Of a stretch of 64,000 nucleotides of DNA, positions 52,095 through 60,265 are shown one piece after another; the stretch's first letter is position 1; every line of letters starts with the position of its first letter. The stretch lies in NCBI GenBank assembly GCA_018101195.1, contig JACDQH010000001.1:186335-250334 (forward strand), written 5' to 3'. This DNA is from Rickettsiaceae bacterium H1. GTDB lineage: Bacteria; Pseudomonadota; Alphaproteobacteria; Rickettsiales; Anaplasmataceae. Under the pieces are notes generated by a model. It did not search any database. It saw nothing but the letters and a program-made list of their open reading frames with translations, and was not told the origin of the DNA. The position numbers and the translations under genes are program-made.

Positions 52095-54422
52095 ATGAGG
52101 AAAGCGTTTTTACATATACTAACTTTTTTATTTTCTGTAATTCCTATTAAATTTGCTTTTGCAGTGTTACTTTTATTTTTATTTTTTATTAGACAAAGTG
52201 TAGAAAAACCGGAAATTATGGAAGGTTGGCAAGGCTTTTTTGCTCGACAGATACAGGTTAATTCTAATACTTTGGGAGGCGGAACAAGTATTTTAGCAGC
52301 AAATGATTGTGCATTTGTGGCTCCGACTAGAGTGAAAGCTTATAAAGCTTGTTGTGATGAAAACGAAGTAAAAACAAGTGATCAAGAGGTATATGAAAAC
52401 AATGAATTAATCGAATGTGAAAATGGTAGTAGTTTATGTGTATGTGCAAAAAGAGTGTTAGTTGATTGTGAAACCAATTTGTATCCGAATCCTGAGCTGG
52501 GATGTGTTGCTATTCCTCTTCCACCTCCGCCTCCACCGTTTTATGATGTTTTTCGGCAATCTCCCGAGGTAAGAATAGTTCCGGTGCAAGATAGTTCATT
52601 TTTTAATCCGAAAATTAAAGTTATGGTTGGTTTGGGCGATCAAAAAAAGTGTAACAATGGTGATTTAATTACACTTAGTGCAAGTTGTCTTGACGGTAGC
52701 GAAGGTATTTTGAGCGGATATGTTACGCAAATATTACAATTGAATCTTGATGGTACTTCAAGAGGGATGAAAGAACTTATTTATAACGGTAAGTTTTACA
52801 TCTTTGAAGCACAAAAAAGGTCTAATCAAATCTGTGGGTTATATTATGGTAATAGTTATAAAGTTGGCCAGCCAATATCATCTGTTTGTTATGATATACC
52901 AAAAGCGATTAAACCTAAAATAATAAATAGCCCTGCTAATATTCAGACATTGCTTGATAACGGTGAAGAAATTGCTGTGAGTATTGGAGTTAATGGTTAT
53001 AATAATAATTTGCCGTTTGATCTTTACTATAATAAAAAAGGATTTTTGCATAATGATACTAAATTAAGGTTAAGAAGATTAAAAATGGGTAACGATCATT
53101 TTCTTGAAACAGAGTTAAAGTGCTATGATGCTTCGGGGAATTGGGTTTTAGGAAATCGAGGAAAGTGCCCTTCCAGTTATATGGATAATATAAAAATGGA
53201 TTATAAGGAGGATAACCGTAGTAGAGTGTTATGTGTTACCGAAGAAGGCAAAAAAGTTGATCAATATGTTTTAGCACGAGGCAATTCGATATTTAAAATC
53301 ACCGAGTTGGGTAGAGCATTTATTCCACATAAATATAGTTCGGCCAAAGATAAATGGGTTGTTGATTATTCTGTGTACCCTAATAATTTATTAATTGAGG
53401 ATACGAATCAAAGACAACTTGATAAAATTAAAAATACTGGCGCTAATTTGTTTTCTATCTATTCAGAAGACCGGGGGCACTATTATAATGCTCAATATAA
53501 GAAATTAGAATCAATCGCAAGATTAGGCGATTTACCTGGTGATATTAGAGGTAATGTTAATACTTTGCATTTTGATGAAAATGATGCTCAAAGGTACAAT
53601 GTTTATGATGGGAGTTCCAATTACACAATAGTAAAAACTAATTTTGTTAATTCTACCGATAAAAAAGCCTTTTTCCTTACTCAAGATGAAGAAGATAATG
53701 CTAAATATTTACCGTTAGATCCTTATTTACAAGGTTTGTGTATTACTAATTTTCCTTATCAAGACTATGATGTTGCTGATCGTGAAGAATTTTTCGATGC
53801 GGGTTTCCATCAATGTGACTTTGTTACTGTCGAAGCATGGGGAAGTGGGGCGGCAGGCTATATTGGTACTACTGATCCTAATTTATCTTTACCACAACAT
53901 AATTTGTCTGTTTCCGGCTCATCTGGAGGGTATACTAAGGGAACAGTGAAAATAGGTAATTATTATAGAAGTATTTTAAAAATTGAGATCGGTAAAGGAG
54001 GAGATGTTTTAAATAAAGCAGGAGAAGTAACGAAAGTATATTTATGTGATCACAATAGAAATAACTGTAATGTTTTACTAAGTGCTCAAGGTGGACAAGC
54101 TTTAGGAAAGGCGGCAGAAAAAATTAACATGTATGATGTTGATTTTTTTGATCGAGATAATGTTTTACAAGTGGAAGTTTTTCCTGGTAAAGAAGGTATG
54201 TATGGGACTATAGATAAACCTGACCCTGATGTTCCTCAACCGGAAATATTACCTGATAATATAAAAGGGAAATATGTTGGTTGGGAAAATACTTCTTGTA
54301 ATGACAGTATTAATACTACACCTACGGTGAATGGTATGGGAGGTTGTGTATCTCGAGTAAAAGGATTGCAACCGGGTGCTGACGGTAAAGTCAGGTTGGT
54401 TTGTGAAAAGTGGGAAAATTAA
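52095..54422 (+). CDS. VirB6-like extracytoplasmic protein without the membrane core
   Basis: The 775-residue protein follows virB4 by 10 bp, where Rickettsiales encode their large VirB6 proteins. It has one long N-terminal hydrophobic stretch (LHILTFLFSVIPIKFAFAVLLLFLFF) and then no further membrane segment, whereas true VirB6 has five or more helices. The exported part is cysteine-rich (AYKACCDE, CENGSSLCVCAKRVLVDCE) and has the polyproline stretch AIPLPPPPPPF near residue 143. Its glycine-rich domain near 577-660 (EAWGSGAAGYIG, SGSSGGYTKGTVKIG) resembles the Gly-rich extensions of Rickettsiales VirB6 proteins. It probably is a surface or periplasmic T4SS accessory. Disulfides are likely. 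A divergent VirB6 split-off is my best guess. Confidence 0.65.
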   Translation: MRKAFLHILTFLFSVIPIKFAFAVLLLFLFFIRQSVEKPEIMEGWQGFFARQIQVNSNTLGGGTSILAANDCAFVAPTRVKAYKACCDENEVKTSDQEVYENNELIECENGSSLCVCAKRVLVDCETNLYPNPELGCVAIPLPPPPPPFYDVFRQSPEVRIVPVQDSSFFNPKIKVMVGLGDQKKCNNGDLITLSASCLDGSEGILSGYVTQILQLNLDGTSRGMKELIYNGKFYIFEAQKRSNQICGLYYGNSYKVGQPISSVCYDIPKAIKPKIINSPANIQTLLDNGEEIAVSIGVNGYNNNLPFDLYYNKKGFLHNDTKLRLRRLKMGNDHFLETELKCYDASGNWVLGNRGKCPSSYMDNIKMDYKEDNRSRVLCVTEEGKKVDQYVLARGNSIFKITELGRAFIPHKYSSAKDKWVVDYSVYPNNLLIEDTNQRQLDKIKNTGANLFSIYSEDRGHYYNAQYKKLESIARLGDLPGDIRGNVNTLHFDENDAQRYNVYDGSSNYTIVKTNFVNSTDKKAFFLTQDEEDNAKYLPLDPYLQGLCITNFPYQDYDVADREEFFDAGFHQCDFVTVEAWGSGAAGYIGTTDPNLSLPQHNLSVSGSSGGYTKGTVKIGNYYRSILKIEIGKGGDVLNKAGEVTKVYLCDHNRNNCNVLLSAQGGQALGKAAEKINMYDVDFFDRDNVLQVEVFPGKEGMYGTIDKPDPDVPQPEILPDNIKGKYVGWENTSCNDSINTTPTVNGMGGCVSRVKGLQPGADGKVRLVCEKWEN

Positions 54423-54424
54423 CT

Positions 54425-54712
54425 ATGGGTCAAGTTGTAAAAATATATTTACCTGCAAAGACTGTTACTCAATCTGGTTATGGTAATACGAGATTTTGGT
54501 TATTGGAATTTGAATGTGATGATACTGATTATAAAAATCAGTTAACCGGTTGGAACGGGTCGCGTAATACAAGTAAACAAATAAGGATTAAATTTAACTC
54601 TTGTGAAGAAGCAGAAAAATATGCTGTTAAAAATAAATTAAAATATAAGATAATTTCACATGCTATACAAAAAATTAAGCTGAAATCATATTCGGAAAAT
54701 TTTACCAAATAA
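54425..54712 (+). CDS. Complex I accessory subunit, NDUFS4-like (ETC complex I subunit)
   Basis: The protein has the family core VKIYLPAKTVTQSGYGNTRFWLLEFE and QLTGWNGSRNTSKQIRIKFNSCEEAEKYAVKNKLKY, which is conserved between alphaproteobacteria and mitochondrial NDUFS4 (18-kDa subunit). From the ATG at 54425 it has 95 residues. An in-frame ATG at 54410 lies inside the preceding gene and is less likely. It contributes to assembly and stability of NADH:ubiquinone oxidoreductase. It follows the virB6-like gene by 2 bp, so a respiratory gene may ride on the T4SS transcript. Confidence 0.9.
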   Translation: MGQVVKIYLPAKTVTQSGYGNTRFWLLEFECDDTDYKNQLTGWNGSRNTSKQIRIKFNSCEEAEKYAVKNKLKYKIISHAIQKIKLKSYSENFTK

Positions 54713-54729
54713 TTTAACTAATTATTTGG
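54705..54729. terminator. Bidirectional hairpin between the NDUFS4-like gene and pgsA
   Basis: CCAAATAATT-TAACT-AATTATTTGG is a perfect 10-bp stem with a 5-nt loop. It straddles the stops of the two converging genes, which are only 5 bp apart. The stem is AT-rich and short of U-tracts, so it is a weak intrinsic terminator at best, but the symmetric position fits termination in both directions. Confidence 0.5.
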
Positions 54730-55299
54730 ATTGCTAAAATGTTTTATCGATGTCTCGAAGTAACTATAACCCGAATAAAGGGTAAATATCGCAGAAATCC
54801 ATAAGGTTAATTCGCCAAGCTTTTGTATTAGTTGCGGTGCGAATATATTACAACCGCTTACGGTTAGTAAAGTGATAGCACACATTTGCAATGTGGTTTT
54901 TATTTTTGCACTTTTAATCACTGCTAATTCCAATTTTATATTTTTCATAAATTCACGTGTATTGGAAATTAATATTTCTCTAAATATGATTATTAGAGAT
55001 GGAAAGATATTCAAGTTATCGATTTTTTTTACATGAATTAGCATTACGATCGTAGTGATAATTATTAATTTATCTGCTATCGGATCGAGAAATTCTCCTA
55101 AATTCGATTGAACTTGCCATGTTCTTGCTAACTTTCCGTCTGCAAAATCAGTAATACTTGCCATAACAAAAGCTATAGTGGTAATCATATAGTAGTAATG
55201 TTCTTTATTTGCCAAATACAAGCTTAGGACTATTATAGGGATTATTAATATGCGAAGTGTGGTTAATAAATTCGGTATTATCTTTTTTATTTTATTCAC
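54718..55299 (-). CDS. pgsA: CDP-diacylglycerol--glycerol-3-phosphate 3-phosphatidyltransferase
   Basis: PgsA makes phosphatidylglycerophosphate from CDP-diacylglycerol. The 193-residue membrane protein has the CDP-alcohol phosphotransferase signature. The DG and AR of DFADGKLARTW are followed at the right spacing by G, D and D in LGEFLDPIADKL. Several hydrophobic segments flank it, and the N-terminus IPNLLTTLRILIIPIIV is typical. It is downstream of chpT on the minus strand (27 bp). Nothing unusual was seen. Confidence 0.93.
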   Translation of the reverse strand: MNKIKKIIPNLLTTLRILIIPIIVLSLYLANKEHYYYMITTIAFVMASITDFADGKLARTWQVQSNLGEFLDPIADKLIIITTIVMLIHVKKIDNLNIFPSLIIIFREILISNTREFMKNIKLELAVIKSAKIKTTLQMCAITLLTVSGCNIFAPQLIQKLGELTLWISAIFTLYSGYSYFETSIKHFSNPNN

Positions 55300-55326
55300 T
55301 TAGGAAGATTAATCTTAAATAAGTTT

Positions 55327-55908
55327 TCACATATTACCGTAAATTACTTTTGCTGCAATGGTACTATTGTTATAATGAGAGTATTTAATCTTTGCTCCTA
55401 TGTTATTGGCAAGTAGTAGAGTAAAATAATTTTGTATATTTTTTGTATTCATTTTTTGTTTCTTGTCGGTTAGTATTTGCTCGGTTGAATTATTTATCGA
55501 ACCAGCAGGACTGGCTTTTACTTCAAAGCCATCACTGGTAAAATTAACATCTATGTTTCCGGAGTGTGAAATCGATGTTGCTAAAGATATGACTATATTG
55601 ATTAATAATTGGTGTTGATCTTGGGAAAGTTGATGTTGAGTATAATGACTAAAATCTTTAAGTGTGATTTTTTTGTTATTAAAATATTTGCTAAGCGCTT
55701 TGTAACAGGACGATAAATCGTTTTGAGTATCAAATTCGACAAAAATTTGTCTTAAAAAAGTAAAATGAAAAACTAATTCTTGAATTGCATTTGATTGTTT
55801 ATCGTTTAGGTTATCAAGTAAACTTAGAATAGTGATTTTATTGCCTAAATCATGAAAAATTTTTGCGTTTATTAATTTGATGATATCGATGTCATTCATA
55901 TGTAACAA
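55327..55908 (-). CDS. chpT: Histidine phosphotransferase ChpT
   Basis: ChpT passes phosphate from the CckA kinase to the response regulators CtrA and CpdR, controlling cell cycle and flagellar genes in alphaproteobacteria. The 193-residue protein has the phosphoacceptor His19 in the pattern AKIFHDLGNKITIL (family: ..ICHDL.GPL.A...). A degenerate ATPase-like C-terminal domain carries NYFTLLLANNIGAKI near its end. No ATP-binding motif is present, as expected. The phosphoacceptor context and length support the call. The flagellar genes in this window are likely downstream targets of this relay. Confidence 0.8.
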   Translation of the reverse strand: MLHMNDIDIIKLINAKIFHDLGNKITILSLLDNLNDKQSNAIQELVFHFTFLRQIFVEFDTQNDLSSCYKALSKYFNNKKITLKDFSHYTQHQLSQDQHQLLINIVISLATSISHSGNIDVNFTSDGFEVKASPAGSINNSTEQILTDKKQKMNTKNIQNYFTLLLANNIGAKIKYSHYNNSTIAAKVIYGNM

Positions 55909-55975
55909 GCTATAATTTTACTTAGTTATATAATGACTTTTTTTAAGTTAAAAAAGTGGAAATAATTTTATGAAA

Positions 55976-56425
55976 TTATTTTATCAGCTTTTCTACTATT
56001 TCATTGAAGTCTTCTACGTTGCTAAAGTTCATGTATACCGAAGCAAACCTTATATATCCTACTCTGTCTATTTTTTTTAGTTTTTCCATTACCATTTTTC
56101 CTATAACGTCACTGGCAATTTTATTTAGTCTTAAGCTCTCAAGTTTGTATACGATACTATTCACTGTCATTTCGATTTGCTCTATATCGATAGGGCGCTT
56201 GCGCAGAGCTACAGTGATGGATTGGGTTAATTTATCACGATCAAAGGGCTTAAGGGTTCCGTTTTGTTTTATTACCGTTAATTCTCGTAGCTGAATTCTT
56301 TCAAAAGTAGTAAATCTAGAGCTGCATTCAGCACAGATTCTCCGTCTTCTGATTGCCGAATTATCTTCTGATGCTCTGGAGTCTTTGACATGAGTGTTGA
56401 TACTGGCACAAAAGGGACATTTCAT
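55976..56425 (-). CDS. nrdR: Ribonucleotide reductase regulator NrdR
   Basis: The 149-residue repressor has a zinc ribbon with Cys3, Cys6, Cys31 and Cys34 (KCPFC and ICAEC). An ATP-cone domain follows, with LTVIKQNGTLKPFDRDKL and GYIRFASVYMNF. Length and spacing are exactly those of NrdR, which senses ATP/dATP and represses nrd operons. It lies 67 bp upstream of chpT. No NrdR boxes were searched for systematically. Confidence 0.96.
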   Translation of the reverse strand: MKCPFCASINTHVKDSRASEDNSAIRRRRICAECSSRFTTFERIQLRELTVIKQNGTLKPFDRDKLTQSITVALRKRPIDIEQIEMTVNSIVYKLESLRLNKIASDVIGKMVMEKLKKIDRVGYIRFASVYMNFSNVEDFNEIVEKLIK

Positions 56426-56522
56426 GATTTGTAATCAATCTTGCTAGGTTTTTTAGATTAGTATAGTATATAATGCTTGTTGTCTAGTCCCTTTGATGAT
56501 CGACAAAACAACATATTGAATT

Positions 56523-56885
56523 CTACACTTTATGTTTTTTTAATAACGTATCGCGTGCTAAATTTATTTTTTGCGCTAGATAAGACGATCCTCCCTTATC
56601 CGGATGGATTGATTGCATTAATTTATGGTAAGCTTTATTAATTTCTGTTGACGTAGGGTTGCCGGAAAGTCCTAATACTTCTAATGCTTCTTGGGAAGAG
56701 ATGTTATTACTTTTGGTACTTGGGTTTACCCCTGACATCATTTTTTCCATGATAGAATTGAAGGTTTCAGTAAATGCACCAGAATTCATTATATTGGTTT
56801 TTATAAGGAAAAAAACTATAACGCTGGGCAAAACAAAAAGTAACATGAATATTACTAAAAGAATTATTAGTATTGCACATGACAT
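56523..56885 (-). CDS. Membrane-anchored J-domain protein (Pam18/TIM14-like)
   Basis: The 120-residue protein has an N-terminal membrane helix (ILIILLVIFMLLFVLPSVIVFFLI) and a C-terminal J-domain with EVLGLSGNPTSTEINKAYHKLM, the HPD tripeptide at His94-Pro95-Asp96, and QKINLARDTLLKKHK. This is the arrangement of the alphaproteobacterial DjlA/Pam18-type proteins related to mitochondrial TIM14, which stimulate a membrane-bound Hsp70. Its partner DnaK is outside the window, although grpE and a Tim44-like gene are present. Confidence 0.88.
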   Translation of the reverse strand: MSCAILIILLVIFMLLFVLPSVIVFFLIKTNIMNSGAFTETFNSIMEKMMSGVNPSTKSNNISSQEALEVLGLSGNPTSTEINKAYHKLMQSIHPDKGGSSYLAQKINLARDTLLKKHKV

Positions 56886-56946
56886 ATGTTGCGTTTAACA
56901 GAATAGGTATTTAAAATATAATAGATAATCGTTGCGCGCAATAACT

Positions 56947-57501
56947 ATGTTTATACAGACTGAAGACACGCCGAATCCAAATACGTTAAAATTTTTGCCT
57001 GGGTTAACAGTTGTCGAAAAGGGTACGCTAGAGTTTGTCAATGAAGAAGAGGCTAAAAATTCCGAATTAGCGTCTTTGTTGTTTAAAGTTAGAGGTGTGG
57101 TTGGAATACTTTTCGGATATGATTTTATTTCCGTAACCAAATCTGCTGAAAAAAAATGGGAATTAATGAAGCCGGATATTTTAACTTTAATTATGGAATA
57201 TTTTACTATCAACTCGGGTAGAGATATTTTGAGTAGCAATGATATAAATATCGAATATGATGAGAGTGACAATGAAGTTGTTAAGCAAATACAAGAGTTA
57301 ATTTATACCAGAATAAAACCTGCAGTGATGCAAGATGGTGGTGATATAGAGTTTAAGAAGTACAAAAACGGGGTGGTATTTTTGCAATTAAAAGGTGCGT
57401 GTTCAGGTTGTCCTAGTGCTGCAATTACTTTGAAAGACGGAATTGAAGATATGCTGAAATATTACATACCGCAAGTTCAATTGGTTCAAGCTATAGAATA
57501 G
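56947..57501 (+). CDS. Nfu-type iron-sulfur scaffold/carrier protein
   Basis: The protein has an N-terminal Nfu domain (MFIQTEDTPNPNTLKFLPG) and a C-terminal NifU-like domain ending with GACSGCPSAAITLKDGIEDML, whose CxxC carries the [4Fe-4S] cluster. From the ATG at 56947 it is 184 residues; an earlier in-frame ATG at 56932 adds five unconserved residues. Nfu hands clusters to target enzymes such as complex I and aconitase. It overlaps the first base of the prs frame and is coupled to it. Confidence 0.93.
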   Translation: MFIQTEDTPNPNTLKFLPGLTVVEKGTLEFVNEEEAKNSELASLLFKVRGVVGILFGYDFISVTKSAEKKWELMKPDILTLIMEYFTINSGRDILSSNDINIEYDESDNEVVKQIQELIYTRIKPAVMQDGGDIEFKKYKNGVVFLQLKGACSGCPSAAITLKDGIEDMLKYYIPQVQLVQAIE

Positions 57502-57506
57502 TGGTT

Positions 57507-58478
57507 ATGCAAAAACCAAAGATGTTGTTTAGTTGTGATAATGTCAACGAGATTGAAAATGAAATTATCGAATTGACAAAAGCGGTTAAAGTAGGCCATA
57601 GTGTACGCTTTGCTGACGGCGAGTCATTTGTTGAGATAACAGGTAAAGTTGATGGTGATATTGCTATAGTATTGCAATCTGTTGTAGGTGACAAAGAATT
57701 AATGTCACTGCTTATTATGATTGATGCGTTAAAACGTCACGGATTTAAACATATTGTCGGAGTAGTGACCTATTTTGGTTATGCCAGACAAGACAAAAAA
57801 ATTGGTGATTGCTTACCGATTGGTGCTAAGTTAGTTGCCAATCTTTTAGAAAGTTCGGGTCTTGGTCGATTAATTACTGTTGATTTACATAATGAATCGA
57901 TTTGTGGTTTTTTCAATATTCCCGTTATTAATGTTTTACCGACAGAATTATTCGCAAATGATATTTTCAATAATTATAGTTTTTTAGATAATGTTGTTAT
58001 AGTTAGCCCTGATGTTGGTGCAATAAAACGGGCTAGGGAAATGGCAAATTGTCTGGGTAAGAATGATGTTGTGGTGATTGATAAACACAGGTTTAAGCCT
58101 GGAATATCCCAAGTAATGAATGTAATAGGAAATGTAAAAGGAAGGTGTTGTATTATTACTGATGATATAGTTGATTCTGCAGGAACCTTATGTAATACGG
58201 CGAAGATATTAAAAGAACAGGGAGCAAAATCGGTTGACGCATATATAACACACGGAGTGTTAGCTGGGAGGTCGAGTAATAAAAATGTAGAAGATATAAT
58301 TATTAAAATTAGCGAATCACACTTGGATAAAGTTACTATTACTAATAGTGTTAATTACCCTGTTGATAAAGTGGGATTAAGGTATAACAATCTTATTTCG
58401 GGTAAAGAAGAAGTATGTAAAAAAATAAGAGTAATGTCTATTTCTGAATTAATTGCAAAAGAAACAAACAAAATATAA
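57507..58478 (+). CDS. prs: Ribose-phosphate pyrophosphokinase
   Basis: Prs makes PRPP from ribose 5-phosphate and ATP, needed for nucleotide synthesis. The frame is open from a GTG at 57501, but the ATG at 57507 is the likelier start, giving about 323 residues. RYARQDKK appears as GYARQDKKIGDCLPIGAKLVANLLE, the metal/flexible loop as VSPDVGAIKRAREMA, and the PRPP-binding loop as IITDDIVDSAGTLC. Prs is missing in Rickettsia, so together with pyrB it indicates real nucleotide synthesis. A hairpin terminator follows. Confidence 0.95.
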   Translation: MQKPKMLFSCDNVNEIENEIIELTKAVKVGHSVRFADGESFVEITGKVDGDIAIVLQSVVGDKELMSLLIMIDALKRHGFKHIVGVVTYFGYARQDKKIGDCLPIGAKLVANLLESSGLGRLITVDLHNESICGFFNIPVINVLPTELFANDIFNNYSFLDNVVIVSPDVGAIKRAREMANCLGKNDVVVIDKHRFKPGISQVMNVIGNVKGRCCIITDDIVDSAGTLCNTAKILKEQGAKSVDAYITHGVLAGRSSNKNVEDIIIKISESHLDKVTITNSVNYPVDKVGLRYNNLISGKEEVCKKIRVMSISELIAKETNKI

Positions 58479-58495
58479 AACTCTTATCATTGAAT

Positions 58496-58529
58496 AATGA
58501 ATCGAGAAAATTTGTTTTCTCGATTCATT
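58496..58529. terminator. Bidirectional hairpin between prs and the porin gene
   Basis: AATGAATCGAGAAAA-TTTG-TTTTCTCGATTCATT is a perfect 15-bp stem with a 4-nt loop. It lies in the 66-bp gap where prs and the porin gene converge. It probably terminates both. There is no long T-tract after the stem on either strand. Confidence 0.8.
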
Positions 58530-58544
58530 AAATATAAAGAGAGA

Positions 58545-60092
58545 TTAGAAGACAGCTTTAACACCGATCATGAATAAATGTCCTGTATTATTTTGGCTAT
58601 CACTTGTTATATCAGTATCGCCACTTTTAGCTATTCTTTCTTTTGTAATAAAGTGGTGATAAGCAGCATACGGAGTAAATTGAGAGTTCTTACCTCGATA
58701 AAAGTTATAATGAGTACCTATGTTGAAATCTTGCAGGGTACTCGCATCATTTTCCTTGCTAGAGTAAGGGTTTTTGCAGCTTGTGTAGTAATTACCGCTA
58801 ATTCTTACTGGGCCTATATCGTAAGCACCCCCTATGGTCCAGTAATAAGTAGGGTCAGGGCTAGTTGCAACAGCAGTAGTAGCAGTTGTTGCTTTGTTTA
58901 AATCCTCGTCCTTTACTATTTCTTTAGGTAAACCGGATTTGCCTAAATACCCATACTCACCACCAATGGTTGCCATGTTATTGTAGTTAACCGAACCGCC
59001 GATGCTCATTGCGGATAGATCGTAATAAGAAGTCTTTTTTTCACCTGCTTTTTTGATCGCATCACCCATTTCTCCGGCAACGGAAATTTTTACTGCGAAA
59101 TCTTCTAGTGCTTTTTCATACCTTGCACCATAACCGATAACATTACTATATACAGGAGATAATTTTTTATCTGGAACCAAACCGCTTTTTGCACTTGCAT
59201 TCACATGATTTGGGGCATAGCTGACACCGACTTGAACACCTGACATTTCGTTAGAGTAAACAGAAATTTTAGGGGCGATGCTAACATCTTCGTTTCTTGA
59301 AAAAGTAGCATCATTACTTATATACTGGCTGTATAACGCAGGTGTTACATAAAATGGTCTCATTACATCGCGGTGACGAGTTGAATCTCCAGCATCGTTC
59401 GAGTCAAAAACCGCATCAACATAATTACCTTCTAAATTAGCATAGTTTATCCAGTTGCCGTTAACACCGCCATCAGCAGCAGACCAAGAAGCAGAATCGA
59501 TTTTTAGCATCTGCTCTGCACCGACCATAGAACCGGCTTGTGCTCTAAAATATGGAGTTTTTATAAACAAATAAGCACCTTTGCTTTTTGCACCTATCGA
59601 ATAACTACCTATCATGTGATTTGAAACAGGGGTTAGCACTTCCGATACCGCACCTATAGACATGTCGTTTAATAAGGGTACTTCGATTTTAAAGTTAATT
59701 AAATTGTTAACGTTATAATAATAATCCTTGGAATAAATGCCTAATATACCACCGTCGTGATCTTTAATTACTTGAGTGGGATCAGTGTTTCCCGAAGGAT
59801 CTGTTATTAACACAGGGGGGGTGCTGCCCTCATATAGTCTTTTAACATAATTATCACCTTTAGCATTCTTATATCTGGAAGCATTTTCAGGCATTGCAAA
59901 TTGAAAATCTACTATTAGATCTAAAGATATTTTCGAACGTGACAACACTTTGTTAGCTTGACTGGAAGTTTTAGCTAATTTATGTTGCTTTTGATTGGAC
60001 AGATGCCTTTTATTTGACTGCATATCATCTGCAACAGCTACCTGAAAAGCAAGTACGGTAGCCATTGCAGTCATAATAAATGTTTTTCTCAT
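58545..60092 (-). CDS. Outer-membrane porin-like protein
   Basis: The 515-residue protein has a signal peptide (MRKTFIMTAMATVLAFQVAVA). A Lys/Ser-rich linker is followed by amphipathic beta strands (alternating pattern, many Tyr and Gly) and a C-terminal phenylalanine after GVKAV, as required for BamA-dependent insertion. Segments such as FQFAMPENASRYKNAKGDN and GVQVGVSYAPNHVNAS fit the porin family of Rickettsiales surface proteins. It is a probable major surface antigen and nutrient pore. An AAGAGAG ribosome site precedes the ATG and a strong hairpin follows the gene. No closer family can be named. Confidence 0.82.
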   Translation of the reverse strand: MRKTFIMTAMATVLAFQVAVADDMQSNKRHLSNQKQHKLAKTSSQANKVLSRSKISLDLIVDFQFAMPENASRYKNAKGDNYVKRLYEGSTPPVLITDPSGNTDPTQVIKDHDGGILGIYSKDYYYNVNNLINFKIEVPLLNDMSIGAVSEVLTPVSNHMIGSYSIGAKSKGAYLFIKTPYFRAQAGSMVGAEQMLKIDSASWSAADGGVNGNWINYANLEGNYVDAVFDSNDAGDSTRHRDVMRPFYVTPALYSQYISNDATFSRNEDVSIAPKISVYSNEMSGVQVGVSYAPNHVNASAKSGLVPDKKLSPVYSNVIGYGARYEKALEDFAVKISVAGEMGDAIKKAGEKKTSYYDLSAMSIGGSVNYNNMATIGGEYGYLGKSGLPKEIVKDEDLNKATTATTAVATSPDPTYYWTIGGAYDIGPVRISGNYYTSCKNPYSSKENDASTLQDFNIGTHYNFYRGKNSQFTPYAAYHHFITKERIAKSGDTDITSDSQNNTGHLFMIGVKAVF

Positions 60093-60265
60093 ATTAATAC
60101 TCTCTTAATTAAATTTTAATGATGAACTTGCTACCGGAAATAACAAACTCAAGTGTACAGTAAAATAAAATAATTTTATTGCAAGTAGGAAAAGCGAAAA
60201 TTCTGATTTATTTGTTATTTTTTCTTAATTATCCTAAATTAAAACTTGCTTTTTGCATGACTTGG

